Positions 34,129 to 45,935 of a DNA stretch of 64,000 nucleotides are shown here, piece after piece. This DNA comes from Stenocarpella maydis (lineage: Eukaryota > Ascomycota > Sordariomycetes > Diaporthales > Diaporthaceae). A program made the position numbers and the translations under genes. The notes below the pieces were generated by a model. The model had not been told where the DNA came from. It made no database searches and saw nothing but the letters and a program-made list of their open reading frames with translations. The DNA lies in NCBI GenBank assembly GCA_002270565.1, contig NQMI01000023.1, positions 372,001-436,000 of the forward strand. The letters run 5' to 3'. Every line of letters begins with the position of its first letter. The first letter of the stretch is position 1.

Positions 34129-36406
34129 CTAATCACTCTCGTCCTCAGAAGTGTCAACGTCGTCGTCAGAGCTATCCAACTCCTCGCCGGACTCTGTAGT
34201 GCAGCTTGAAGATCCATCTGCGCGGCGATCCGCATCAATCCTCTTGATTAAAGCCCCTGAAACCTCGCGCAGGTACTCGATGTTAAGCCCATGTCCGCCC
34301 ACGTCAACATGATCCGGCACGTACAGCTCGTCGCCAGCGGTGGCCGCTTGGGACCTGTGCTCGGGGAGGAGGTCTGTCATCAGAACTTTGACTATTGTCC
34401 CCGTTTCTGCCGACCTGTCGATAAGCCGGGATATGTGTTTGATGGCGTCCGCTTCGCTTTCCATATCGCTGCCGCTCAGTCGGGACAAGGAGTCGATTAT
34501 GATGAAGACGGATTCATTCTCTGGGATTTTGTGGAAGAGGCGCTTCAGGACCCTCAGTGCAAGTCTGAGGTTCTTCTGGCTCTTCCTGCGGTATTTGTTT
34601 TCTTGAAGGAATGACAGGTCTGTGTGGTCCCTTAGCTGCCGCGCAAATTGCGAATTCAGGCTGTTAATGAGGGCGATGGCCCCCGAAGTCTCGGCGCCGG
34701 GAGGGCCTTGCTCCGTACGAAGCCCGCAAGAATGGTACAAAACAGGGCCCTCCTGGCTCTCCTTTAGGCTCTGCGCCAGGAAGGCTGATGCGAACGAGAT
34801 GGCATTCCTCTGTGTCTCAGGTGCGGTCTCGGCCTGTATTATGAGACCGCCGGATTGAGGCTTTTCCAGCCAGTTCAGGAGGCTTTCTGAAGTCATGATG
34901 TACTGAACCTGGTTCTCTTGCGCCGGGTAGAAGTTGGCTTGAAGGGACTCGCTGATGTTTTTCATGGCATCTGAGACAAGGTCGATGGGCAGATATGCCA
35001 GCCATCTCTTGAGTACCTTTCTGTTGAGCTTTGGTGACGGCTTGGGCGTGACTGATCTGGATAGTACCAGTACCGGAGTGTTTTCGCCTTGCGTGAGAAG
35101 GTATTCCGGCTTCCGAGCTATTTGACATGTCAGCCGCTTGCAAATTGCAAACTTGATTTTGCCTGCCTTACCTCGGCCGGTGCGGGGGTCAAAACTGTCA
35201 TTGCTAGTTAACAGTTTGTACATCGTGTTCAGTACGTCCAATGTCGCTTGATCCCTTCGGATTTCTGGTTCTTGTACCGCTTTGCCTTGACTAAGCGCTT
35301 CTTCCAACTTACTCTCAATCCGGGCCACAGTTCGCTGAACTGAGATCACAGAGTGTTCCACTCTCCCCAACCTTTGCTGACTGCAAATGTGTGACTCCTC
35401 TTTGAACTGAATCAATGCCTCCTCGAGTCTTTTCAGGGCCCCATCAATCTCACTCCCGTAACCTCTGCCCTTGACCACGGCCTTGAAACCTTTCTCTGCA
35501 AGTCTCACATTAGCGGCATGTATTAACTTGGGTTATCGTCACGTACTGGCCATGTTTTTTGACAATTCATCCACAATCCTGTCCAGGACATTGAACAGGC
35601 ACACAAACACCGAGTCAGCTGCCAGATAGAGCCTCTCCGATCTATAATTGACATCGCTCAACGCTTGCACGATTCGAAGTTTCTTAGGTATCTCTTCAAG
35701 GGCAGTGTATATCTTTCCGCGGAGATTCTCGGCCCGTTCAGCAGCCTAGCACGTTATTCTCAGCTTCCTAGGGCATCTTTATTTGAACAATAATTGAAGC
35801 AGACTAACCGCCAGGATCACCGTAAAACCCCCAGAAATCACCGAACCGTATGTATCATTCGGGACGAAGTTTAGCAAGCACTGGAGAGGGCTTGCATTTT
35901 TTCCGACGAAGCGGAAACACTTTCGAATCGCCCCTGCGCAACTCTTGATATCCTCTGCATTCTGGTGTCTCTCATAGACCTTGTCGGCTATTTGAAGCAC
36001 GTCCTTCAAATTGTACTCGGAAGGTCTTTTCAATGTGATGTCTATTTTCTTGGCCAGGTCGTGCTTTTCGAGCGTCTTTGTGAATCGTTCGAGAGTTTCC
36101 TCAAATTCCTTGATCATCTTCCCTGATTCTTCATAAAGTTTAACTCTAAATAGCAACATCAGAATAAGGTCAGCGCTTGCTAAAACCTGACTCAAATCGG
36201 GACTGCTGGCAACGATGAACCTCCAAAACTCACGAGATGATACTGTCGAGGATCTCGAAGCGGTCATGCTCAGCTACAAACTCAGCCTGGGCCCCAGTTG
36301 AGATCTCCATTTCGAGGGCTGAGTCTATGTGATTCTCAATGAACTCGGCAGCACTGTTTGTCAGGAGCTTGGGTCTGACGACCAAAGGTGCATTGCTTTC
36401 TTTCAT
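34129..36406 (-). CDS. STAND-like protein with a DUF7708-type N-terminus and degenerate P-loop
   Basis: Five exons on the minus strand: 36406-36234, 36145-35809, 35745-35547, 35495-35172 and 35117-34129, giving 673 residues; introns are 88, 63, 51 and 54 bp. The 54-bp intron keeps the frame open if unspliced, but has a good donor, branch point and acceptor. Residues about 60-190 are helical with PSEYNLKDVLQIADKVYERH and CLLNFVPNDTYGSVISGGF, as in DUF7708-type N-terminal domains of fungal STAND proteins. A coiled region follows. A nucleotidase-like region has GGLIIQAETAPETQRNAI at about residue 435, where a Walker A loop should be but GKS/T is absent, and FIIIDSLSRL at about 550, like Walker B. 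The C-terminus is acidic. It is likely a signalling or self/non-self protein without normal ATPase activity. Confidence 0.75.
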
Positions 36407-36710
36407 TTTGAAGTGCCTCTTAGACCACCGAGAGCTATCCAGTAATTCTCACAGGCAGATCTAGTAGAGAGAGTTATGCAACGATTGGTTTTACTCGGAT
36501 TTTTGACACATGAACGAGGATTTCACATGCGATTATTACATCTTTCAGACCATAGTCACTTCATACACATCATTTATGTTAAGTGTGCAAGATTATCAAA
36601 AATGAGAGGGGATAATACGAGGTGGGATAGCCCTAGAGGGAGGAAATCAAGGTGACATTACTAATAGGTGTGGCACACCTGCTTGTAGTACTAGAAGATT
36701 ACTCTCACGT

Positions 36711-36910
36711 AAGCAATAGTCATATCACATGGGTTCCGGCAACCAATGCTGTGAGTACCTAGTCTATAAACCGGTGTGCTTTAGCTTTATGCTGTGTCAC
36801 TCCGTTAATGCATCCTTCAAGAGGGGAGTCTGAAATAGGTATGCTAATCATTGACGAGCCTGTGGTCCTCCACTAATACTTAGGTCTTTTGATTGCCCAG
36901 TATGCCTACT
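36711..36910. repeat. Near-tandem 200-bp repeat, copy 1
   Basis: It matches copy 2 (36921-37119) over its length, including GCAACCAATGCTGTGAGTAC and CATCCTTCAAGAGGGGAGTC. Most mismatches are C/T or G/A transitions, and in the right half copy 1 carries the T or A. Confidence 0.9.
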
Positions 36911-36920
36911 AGCTGCATAT

Positions 36921-37119
36921 AAGCAATGGTTCTGGTTATCACATGGGGTCTAGCAACCAATGCTGTGAGTACCCATAGACCGGTATCCTTCAGCTTTATG
37001 CTGTGTTACTCCGTTGAGGCATCCTTCAAGAGGGGAGTCAGAAATAGGCTTGCTGATCACGGACGAGCCTGTGGTCCTCCGTCAATGCTTGGGTCTTCTG
37101 ATCGCGGAGTACGCCTACT
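36921..37119. repeat. Near-tandem 200-bp repeat, copy 2
   Basis: Direct repeat of 36711-36910, separated by only 10 bp. It is the more GC-rich copy in its right half. Confidence 0.9.
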
Positions 37120-37281
37120 GCTCAGAGCCTCATAGCACCACTGGAAACTGGAAAATCTTATCCTGCTGCTGCTCCTCATCGATTCTACAGAATTTCCAAG
37201 TTTCTTAATCAGTCCTCTAAATCCCTAGACGCCGGAATACTAGACATCAACCTTCTCATATCGTCTTCTAACTCATTCGCA

Positions 37282-40200
37282 ATGACAGATGATCCCTCAT
37301 CTGGCGAGCCGGGTGGCACACCGAGCTCGAGCGCCATCACACCCCCGGCACCAGTGTCGGCTCCCAAGAGGTCATTACAACTTGATGAAAGCTTAGATAA
37401 TAAGGATGGCAAGGCACCGGAGGCTTCTAGCGGTGATGATAATCCCAAGACTGACCATTCAAAACTTGATACCAGCAAGGCAAGCATCGCGCACGACAAC
37501 CTTCTCACATCAGAAATGGCTCCCGGTCCCTCAAACTGGTTGAGAAAATGGATGAAGGATGAGGGATATACGGTTCAAGGATATCTGGACTCTGTATTTT
37601 CGGGAGAAATAACATCCAGGGAAATTTACAACGTAAGTAGCTCTCACCTGTAGTCCAGGACCCTCTACGAAGCAGTCATCGTCACATTTGGCCTATACCT
37701 CGATGATTTTACCAATTCTATATTACCGTAAAGACAGGTACAACCTTGATGTTGCATAAAGCCTCCTTCAAACGTATAGAGCTACTACTGCTGTAGTTTG
37801 ATCGCTGATTCTGAATTCCTCCAGATGTGGGTGGCGAAGCTTCAAAAGTATGCTGAGACTTATGACAAGAGCGCCGCCGGTGAAAAGGCACCAAGGCTAG
37901 CGCGGTCATTCGTCGACTATGTGCAAACAGTGGATGATAGGCTGGAGAAGATTGAGGCCAAGATGGGCATTAAGTCAACATCAACGACAGCGCCTGGGGA
38001 CGTGTCGGGAGAAGAGCATTCTGCGCAGACCAAGTTCTACAATGCCTCTGCACAACCGCAGTCCCGAGGAACTATCATGGATGATGACGAGGTAGGCTGG
38101 AGTGAGAAAGGCACCTTCATATCGGAGGTGGATCGGAAGCACTGCCTGCGAGTCTTATTCAGTTGGCTTCCGGATTGCGGCACTGAATCCGGCTCTCATC
38201 ACAATAATGAGAGCCCTGACCCAGAACGCATCGAAATATCCGACACAAGGATTCACTCTGAACCCATCACCGCTTTCTTGGCAAAGCAATTGGATTACGA
38301 GTTTCAAAAGGATGGTGTTGTCCACTTGAAGCGTCCTTTCAGAATATTGATCAGGAACGTTGACTCTATCAAAAAACAACTTGCCTTTCTGGAACGCGAA
38401 TATAGGTACAGTAATACCTTCTCGCTGAAATTATGCGAAAATATACTAATTCAGCAAATTCTTTGAAAGCCATGCTGTAGTTGATAGACCCAGGTCAGCA
38501 TCGCCAGATGCAATTACGAACGATTCGCATTCAAGCAGTGAACCATCTACGCAGAAAACTACAACCAAGATGGATCCAGATGGGACCCCTAATAGGCCAT
38601 CTTTCGAAAGAAGAGAAGCACTTGACGACTTCAAAGAGTTGGTGGCATTTCTGGACCGCTACCTCGGGAAGGAAGTCTCTCAATATAAGGCTTGCGCCGC
38701 AGGAGAGGTCAAAGAGATAGCCTTCGAGAATCTATGGATGCTCTTCGAGGCTGGTGAGCTGATATATTGTCCCTCCCAGAAGAGAGATGGAACACTGCCA
38801 GATATCTACAGCGAGGAAGGGAACAGCAACTTCATCAAACCCCTCACGGTCCATACGCCACAAGCATATCGTGTACTGGGAACTTCCGGAGGAATCACCG
38901 CGACCAAGCAACGCAAAAGAACAGGCCGACTGAACCTCGAGCGACAGGAGTACAATCAAGCTCCTGATACCCAGGGTTCATCCGGAGATGTAGTCGCCCT
39001 ATCTAAAAGAGACAGATACACCCCGTTCTATATCGATTGCTACTTCGTTTACTTCGACGGAACGAGGTTCAGCCCTGGGCAGAATTATTTCGAGCTCAAG
39101 CCATTCGAGGGCCTCGTCAGTGTGCAATCTCTGCTTGTCTATCCGATGCGCTATAGAGATAGTGAGACGATTCATGCTCCGGACCTACATGAACGTGGAC
39201 GCCGGTTTGTGGACCTCACGGTTGTGGACCACCGACACTATGATGGTGTCACGCTCGGAAAAGACAAGGAAGAGATCAACAGCCCAGTCATCATAGACTA
39301 TAAGATGGGGCTTGAGTACAACCAGGATTGGCATATCGACTTTCCGTGGAAATTTTTGACCGCCTGGAAAGACGAACGTAGGCAAATCCTCGAGATACCC
39401 ACGCGCTCATGCTCCCATGTCGACTGCCATAAGTCCGCCTGTCTGGAGGATGCCTATCCCGCCCATCAGAAAGAGGCTAGTGAGAAGAAGAGGCGCAGTC
39501 TGACGAGCCAATTTGACGAGATCGAGATACCGACCTCAAGATCTGGACCTGGGCTGGAGAACTTGAAGTCCCAAATGGATCAGATGAATCTCCTTGACCT
39601 GCTCCCGGGAAATGGTCTGGCATATGTCTTGCGTGGCCGCAAATGGGGTTAGTAGCCCTCAACTCCCACACTTTGGGTCTCTGAGATGAGGCTGACTTGA
39701 ATGAACATCTACAGTCCAAGTAGACATTATGAAGCTCGCGGATATTCACGAGGAGGAAGGGTGGAATGATCTCGTTCTTCCGCAACGACACAAGGACCTC
39801 GTCCGAGCCATGGTCCAGACCCATACTGCAGGCTCTAGGTCTGCATCCGGGCACGCGAATACAAACCTCGAGGTAGACCTGGTTCGCGGAAAAGGTGTGA
39901 CACGGCCCGATCTCAACTACACATAAAACGCCTCTGACTGATGTATTATAGGCAAAGGTTGCATTTTGTTATTGCATGGGGAGCCAGGTGTTGGAAAGAC
40001 GAGCACTGCAGGTCAGTTGCGACACGTCTGTCATTACTTGAAAGATTGATGGAATCACGTTAGTTAACCTTTCCAGAATGTGTCGCTCTGTATACAAAGC
40101 GGCCGCTGTATCCAATTACCTGCGGTAAGTTCAAGCACAATGCGAGATTTGGAGCTGTGGTGATGCCGTTCCAATCACTGACCTGCTGTAGGTGATATCG

Positions 40201-41220
40201 GGACGGATGCCAAGGAGGTCGAGAGGAACTTGGAGAAACACTTTACTTTAGCTCACAAATGGGGCTGCGTTTTACTCCTTGACGAAGCAGACGTGTTCCT
40301 AGCAAAGAGAGATGTAAGTAGCCGAAGCCAGTATTTCCATCTTTCTGTATTCAGTTAGGGCCGATATCACGATGCACAAGGTTCTAACGGCGCGCAGAAA
40401 ATCGATGTTGCAAGGAATGGTCTTGTGTCCGGTCAGTTTGAGACTCCCAGCGTAAAAGCTCTGCTTTGTCGTCGCTGAAATTATGAAAATCACAGTATTC
40501 TTACGAATTCTCGAGTACTACTCTGGTATCCTGTTTCTCACGACCAATCGCGTCGGCACCCTAGACCCAGCTTTTAGGTCGAGGATTCACGTGGCACTCT
40601 ATTATCACAAGTTGAATAGGGAGAGTGCTCTCAAAATCTGGGACACAAATCTCAGGAGAGTACACAAACTGAACAAGGAACGCATTCAACAAGGTCTCAA
40701 AGCAGTCGAATTCGATGAAAAGAGCATTGTCAGGTATGCGGAAAAGCACTTGGCGGAGCTCAAGTGGAACGGCAGACAGATTCGGAACGCTTTCCAGACA
40801 GCGATCGCGCTGGCCGATTTCGAAGCGAGCGAGTCTTCGCAAAAGGACAAAGTTCCGACAATGACCAAGAAACACTTTGCCAAGCTCGGAAAAGCTTCAA
40901 CGGAATTTGACGAGTACTTGGAGTCCGTACACGGCTTGGATGAGGACAAGAGGGCGAGGAGAGACCAGGAACGAGCCACACTCTCTCGGAGGCCTGAAAA
41001 GAGGAAACCCAAGCGGGGTCATAGCGATGACAGTGACTCCTCGTCCGGGAGCGGCTCGGACACCTCCACTGACAGCTCGACGACGGAGTCTTCTGACAGC
41101 GACTCAGGCGACTCTCGTGCAAAGTCCAAGAAGAAGCCAAAGGCGAAGTCGAAGTCGACTAAGAGTAAGGGCAAGGATAAGAAGAAGGGTAAAGAAAAAG
41201 GCGTCGAGCGGCAAGAGTAG
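37282..41220 (+). CDS. AAA+ ATPase with DUF7025-type region
   Basis: Nine exons: 37282-37632, 37825-38405, 38455-39647, 39715-39894, 39952-40011, 40077-40124, 40192-40313, 40398-40431 and 40496-41220, giving 1097 residues, with all junctions in phase. The N-terminus is disordered. A beta-rich region from about residue 498 (YTPFYIDCYFVYFDGTRF, then GLVSVQSLLVYPMRYR) fits DUF7025. Next comes the AAA core: Walker A GEPGVGKTST, GDIGTDAKEVERNL, Walker B VLLLDEADVFL, sensor 1 FLTTNRVG, arginine finger FRSRIHVALYY, and WNGRQIRNAF. The tail is Ser/Asp- then Lys-rich (nuclear-signal-like). Many fungi carry families of such ATPases with unknown substrates. It is divergent from the STAND-like gene, and a decayed paralogue lies at 45.9 kb. 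Confidence 0.88.
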
Positions 41221-42176
41221 CAAGGGCCGGGTTGCGAAGGATGACACGACCGTCGACGAAGACTGATCTGCGATGTTTGCGAGGGAGAGGTAAGTGACTT
41301 GAATAATCTTTTTGGGCCCATCATTTCACCATGGACCGTCATTTTGAGTGTTCCACAGAAAGCAATTGGCCTCGTTGGGTTGTGACTGTATCCCACGGTT
41401 GTTCTGTTGGCAGCTACTCAAGTACAACTTGCCGGAGCGACGGGAGCAGACGAATAACAAACGAGTGTCGGTAGCTGTTCCTATGACCGGAAAGTAAACT
41501 ACACGCAATTTTGCATCCTAAGCAAATCAGGTTCACAGAGTTTTGCTGGGAAAGATCCATTTAAACAGGAGGACAATATAAACCTGGGTGGTTACTAAGT
41601 TTGAATGAGAAAGACTGGAGATATTATCATCTCTTGACGTACTAAGCTGTCGTTTGTCTCCGTTTCCTACCCAGGTGCCCTATGAATAATGATGCTGCAA
41701 GTTCTCGGAGATTGTGTTGTTTTTGTTTCCACAACATATTCAATCCTGAAGTCTGCTTCCTGAAGAAGACGAACCTAAGTGTGAGGACGGCTTTTGGCTG
41801 CTTGCGACTGCATTATTAAGATTTCGTGACGATCTTAACTGTCTTTCAGTATTCTGCTGCTTGGCCCCCTACTATTTACAACTTATCCTAGTGTGGGATT
41901 GGGAGTCGGGCAATCCTGAATTCTAGTAATACGGGCCCAAGTGAGGAGCTGGTCTAGGCATTGGTTACTTTTGAACAGCCGGGTGTCAAGAATCTCTGAG
42001 CTTTCCGCTCGGCTTTGGTGTCAGGATAAGACGAAAGTTGACAGGTGAATGAAATTCAGCAGATTTAATCGCATTTTCACCTAGTAGGAGCAATAGCGTA
42101 TGCAGTGTGCTCAAGCCCTCAGGCGTTCAGTGCAGGACTTAAAATTCAGAGTTCAACTGAAGATCCGAACACTAAA
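41221..42176. other. Intergenic, 3' ends of convergent genes
   Basis: I see no gene. The sequence is more AT-rich than neighbouring exons. Confidence 0.5.
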
Positions 42177-43382
42177 CTAGATTCTCAGTGTCGCCGGTGT
42201 CGTCGGTGTCGCCCTGATCAAAGCATCGTCGTTCAGTGGCGGCAAAAGCTGTTCAACCTGCCGCTTCGATCGCCAGTGCACAGTGCCGTACCTATATAGT
42301 TCTCCGTATGTTCCTGGCCTGTGGTCCGCATCTGTGAGACCCTCCCTCTTTACCAAGTCCCCAAGCGCAGGCAAGCCACCTGCCGAGTTGTGATACACTT
42401 TGTACATGTGGCTGTTCTCCAGCATTTCAACCACGAACCTCTCAGCCGCAGCCCTCTTCTCCGTGCTCGGGTCATCAAGACGGGTCGTGAAATATTCGGC
42501 TTGTTTTGCACCGTCGTAATCAGTCTTGATGGCCCCAAGCACACCATTCCGGATGCCCTCGACCATGAAGGCCCTCTTCTCAAAGACCACGCGCCCATTC
42601 CACCCCGTCTCGACGTCGAGAAGGTTTCTCGTGCGGTCGCCGATAAGCATCTGGGCGACGTAATCGCTCATCTCGAGGACTTTGTCCTTGAAGTTCCAGT
42701 CTGACATGCCATCGGCGATGCCGATTTCCTGTACCAGGGGATGCTTGTGGAAGCCACGCTCGTTGGTGCGACCCCTCCACAGCTCTCTGTACCCGTCGTG
42801 CCAGTTCCTGATGAAGACGGAGCCGTTTCTCGCGGCCAGCATGAAGTTGCCGAAGCTGCCCCATTTCCTCCTTATCTGGCCAGTGATGATCCACAGCCCG
42901 AGCTCGTATGGATCTGGGCCCGAGAGCGCATCCCAAAACAGGTCGTCGAGGTGCGTGTGGAGCATGTTGCCGACGTCCATCCAGACCCCACCGTGCTCGT
43001 AGAGCAATGGAAGACGTATCAGGTCCGAAGTGTGTTGTGCCTTGTGAGATCCGTCCATGGTGTTGTGGATGACACAATCTGGAAGCCATTCTTTGCCGAC
43101 GAAGTTGTAGATGTTGTTGGGCGAACCATCGACGAGGTCGACGACGCGGACTGTCCAGCTGGGGCCGAGCTTTCGCACCCAGTTAAGGACGGTGCATCGG
43201 TAGCTGGGGTACATGTAGTGTAGGCCCTTGTCCCAGAAGGCCCAGACGTTCTTTTCCGATGTGATTGGGCGGAAAGTGTCGAGTTCGGCCATGATGTCGG
43301 CATCGGACCGCAGGTCCAGCTCAGACTGCGGGACTTCTTCGAGGCGAGTAGCTGATTTTGGGATGGCAAAGAACTGCGTCAT
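42177..43382 (-). CDS. Capsular-polysaccharide-synthesis-type glycosyltransferase
   Basis: A single exon of 401 residues. It has the pattern of PF05704 (Caps_synth) and related sugar transferases: NVWAFWDKGLHYMYPSYRC near residue 45, WTVRVVDLVDG, HTSDLIRLPLLYEHGGVWMD with the DxD-like acidic site at about residue 137, then GNFMLAARNGSVFIRNWHDG. There is no clear signal peptide, so a cytosolic or Golgi-facing role is open. Fungal members are thought to transfer sugars in wall or secondary metabolite synthesis; the donor and acceptor are unknown. No modification genes lie next to it. Confidence 0.85.
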   Translation of the reverse strand: MTQFFAIPKSATRLEEVPQSELDLRSDADIMAELDTFRPITSEKNVWAFWDKGLHYMYPSYRCTVLNWVRKLGPSWTVRVVDLVDGSPNNIYNFVGKEWLPDCVIHNTMDGSHKAQHTSDLIRLPLLYEHGGVWMDVGNMLHTHLDDLFWDALSGPDPYELGLWIITGQIRRKWGSFGNFMLAARNGSVFIRNWHDGYRELWRGRTNERGFHKHPLVQEIGIADGMSDWNFKDKVLEMSDYVAQMLIGDRTRNLLDVETGWNGRVVFEKRAFMVEGIRNGVLGAIKTDYDGAKQAEYFTTRLDDPSTEKRAAAERFVVEMLENSHMYKVYHNSAGGLPALGDLVKREGLTDADHRPGTYGELYRYGTVHWRSKRQVEQLLPPLNDDALIRATPTTPATLRI

Positions 43383-43930
43383 GACGAAGTCTGGACTTTA
43401 CTTGTGATTGTTGCGGCGGTGTTTAATCCCCCCCCCCCGAATGCTTTCGTTGTTCAGAGCTCGATAGCTTCTTATAAATCCCCTGAGCCGAGACTGATGT
43501 CTAAGTACCTTGGGAACTGGTATCTCACAGGTTCCTATTTAGAAACAGCGGCGATGAATCATCTCATCTCATACGGCACCTTTCAGGGGTCAACGATGTT
43601 AGTTTGGGGCTGGGTACGAAACCGAGGCGCTAGCCAGTAGTGCTGGAGCACTGTTGCCGTGATTTAGTATGCACGGACTGTATTCACACAGCCATCTCAC
43701 TTCAGCATTTCACATTATGGCTCATCTTGCATTTGTACCACCTGGGGACACAATGGATTGCCGCGCTGGATAATTCAGACATATAAATAAACCTAAGGAC
43801 TCGCTCAAATAAGGCAACATGGCATCGAGAGTGTCAAAACAAGCTGCTAAGCACCGTGGCCGTTCAATTCCATGGAAACGCTTTCTCGATTTAGTTCTCA
43901 CTGAACCAAGACAGCCTCACCTTCTGCATC
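43383..43930. other. Intergenic divergent promoter
   Basis: The region between the glycosyltransferase and the alpha/beta hydrolase includes a C9 run at 43430-43438. No gene is seen. Confidence 0.5.
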
Positions 43931-45292
43931 ATGATCTACACGAAATCTAGGCCAGACTATGTCGATCTCGATATCAACTTCCAGCCACTTCCCAAGCACG
44001 GCCACCTCTCTGAGAAGCATCCCGCTTATGACGCCGCTGAAGAAGCCATCGGCGAAGGTTATTCACAGCTCCATTGTTTGCCAGACTTCGAGAGTTTCCG
44101 GACTGCCGCCGGCGACGCTGACGCGACGATCCCTCCGGGAGGACCCGACCGGTATCGAGACGTGACCACTGAGCTCATGTACTTTGAGACCCGAGACGGA
44201 CACAAGGCTGAACTCAAGATTTACAAGTCGCCAAAAGTTGAGTCAAATGCTGTTCTGATGTACCGTATGCATGGAGGTGGTAAGCCGACCCCTTTTGATG
44301 CTTGACTCGTGGAGCTAAAACCCGCTGATGATTTCTGCACCAGCCTGGTGCGTAGGACGCCACGAAGTTGATGGCGCCGAGAATGTGTATGCTGCTACCA
44401 ACAAGAACATCGTAGTCGTCAGTGTTGACTACCGACTGTAAGTCTGAGCCGATGTCTTTGCCGCTCCCGTCCTCGAGAGTATTTCACTGACACACATGCA
44501 GAGCTCCGGAGTACCCCTTCCCATATCCTCTCCAGGACAGCTATGATGGCCTCTTATGGGTAAGTCTTATAACAACAGGGGGCTACCCCCAAAGTTCGGT
44601 GTTTAAGTGTTCTCTTTAGTGCAAAGACAATGCAAGCCTACTGGGAGTAAACCCAGAGCGTATAATCCTCAGCGGCAGCAGTGCAGGAGCTAACCTTGTA
44701 AGATCTCATCACGCTCTGTATTTTGTTTCTAAACGCTAACTAATGTGTTCAAGGCCGCCGCGCTGGCTATCGAGTGCAGAGACAACGGCATCACAGGCGT
44801 CATCGCCCAGGTCCTCCATTTCCCAGCAACCTGCCACCCAAAATTCTTCCCCAAGGATCGGTACGAGTTTGGCAGCTACATCCAGAACTACGAAAACCCA
44901 GTCCTGAGCACGCTGCGGTATGAGGCCTGTCTCGATGTATACGTGCCCGACGCCGTTCCCGACCATCGCCATTCGCCACTCCTGGCAAAGTCATTGCAAG
45001 GCTTGCCACCAACATGTGCGTCGCCACGAAAATCCCCCCCGGCAGGCTGATGAGCTGACTGGTCCACGAAACAGTGATACAATGTGCAGGGTCCGATATT
45101 TTGCGTGACGAGGCCTTTGGCTATGCTGAGGCTCTACAAGATGCTGGAATCGATGTGAACATCTTTTGTTATAAAGGATTGCCACATTGCTTCCCTGTAA
45201 TCCTGGAAGCCATGTCTGAGACTTCTTCTTTCTATGAAAGCTACCAGAGATTTCTGCAAGAAATTTGTGCATTTTCTAATCAAGAGACATAG
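43931..45292 (+). CDS. Alpha/beta hydrolase (HSL/arylacetamide deacetylase-like)
   Basis: Six exons: 43931-44279, 44344-44437, 44502-44559, 44620-44697, 44754-45015 and 45075-45292, giving 352 residues. Splicing creates the oxyanion motif HGGAWCVGRHEVDG from exons 1 and 2. VVVSVDYRLAPEYPFPYPLQ crosses the next junction. The nucleophile elbow is SGSSAGANL; the acid is in CAGSDILRDEAF and the base in YKGLPHCFP. The triad is therefore complete, in the family-3 lipase/esterase layout. It is a soluble carboxylesterase-like enzyme; many fungal relatives sit in secondary metabolite loci. Substrate unknown. The short exons with consistent phases make the model firm. Confidence 0.92.
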
Positions 45293-45935
45293 CTGGAAAC
45301 ATTAACTCCCAGAGGTATAGACATATTTTTGAAATGGCAGGAATAGTTTCTTTGGATCGGATGGAACAGGTTTGAATTTCTACTGAGAACAGATACGATG
45401 ATGTCACTGGGTAATTCCATGTAAGGCTCAGGAAAGCAAATTCTGGAGGTGATGATGTGGGTACTTAAGTCAATTGGAAGAGCTCTCATCAAAAACGGTA
45501 TTGGATGAAGTCTTAATAGCCTAGGCCACTGTAGCACATATTAGGTATAAAGCTCATCATCCTTGATATCCTCAGATATGTAGCTGATGTGTTCATCTTC
45601 TCGTTCCGAGTACTCTGCCTTCATCTTGCTCAGTAACGAATACCTCTCAAAGGTAAATCCCCTTGCTTCTAGAGCTGGAATCGCATCCATGAACATTCTG
45701 TCTTCCATGAGAAACACCCTGAAATGTATCAGTACCTCATCGGGCTGGTTACCAACACCCTGAATATAGGTCGAAGCCGCTGGTCGTGCACCAGCTCGTG
45801 AAGAGCTGTCGATCACCAGATGTATATCCTAAGCCCAATCCTGCTATTCCCACATTATATTACGGTATCAAGTGGAAATTATCTCGCGAGGCTCTTGAAT
45901 GCGTAGCACAGTACCGTGATATCTTGGGCCTCTGG
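45293..45935. other. Intergenic, unrecognised remnants
   Basis: A 91-codon frame on the minus strand (45816-45541) has an acidic, helical look, but I cannot tie it to a family. It may be debris of the decayed neighbour region. Confidence 0.4.

Larger units (their letters stand above)
36407..37281. promoter_or_regulatory. Bidirectional promoter spacer between STAND-like and AAA genes
   Basis: The two divergent genes share this 875-bp region, which holds two near-tandem 200-bp repeats. No open frame here is convincing, and no specific operator can be named. Confidence 0.5.
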
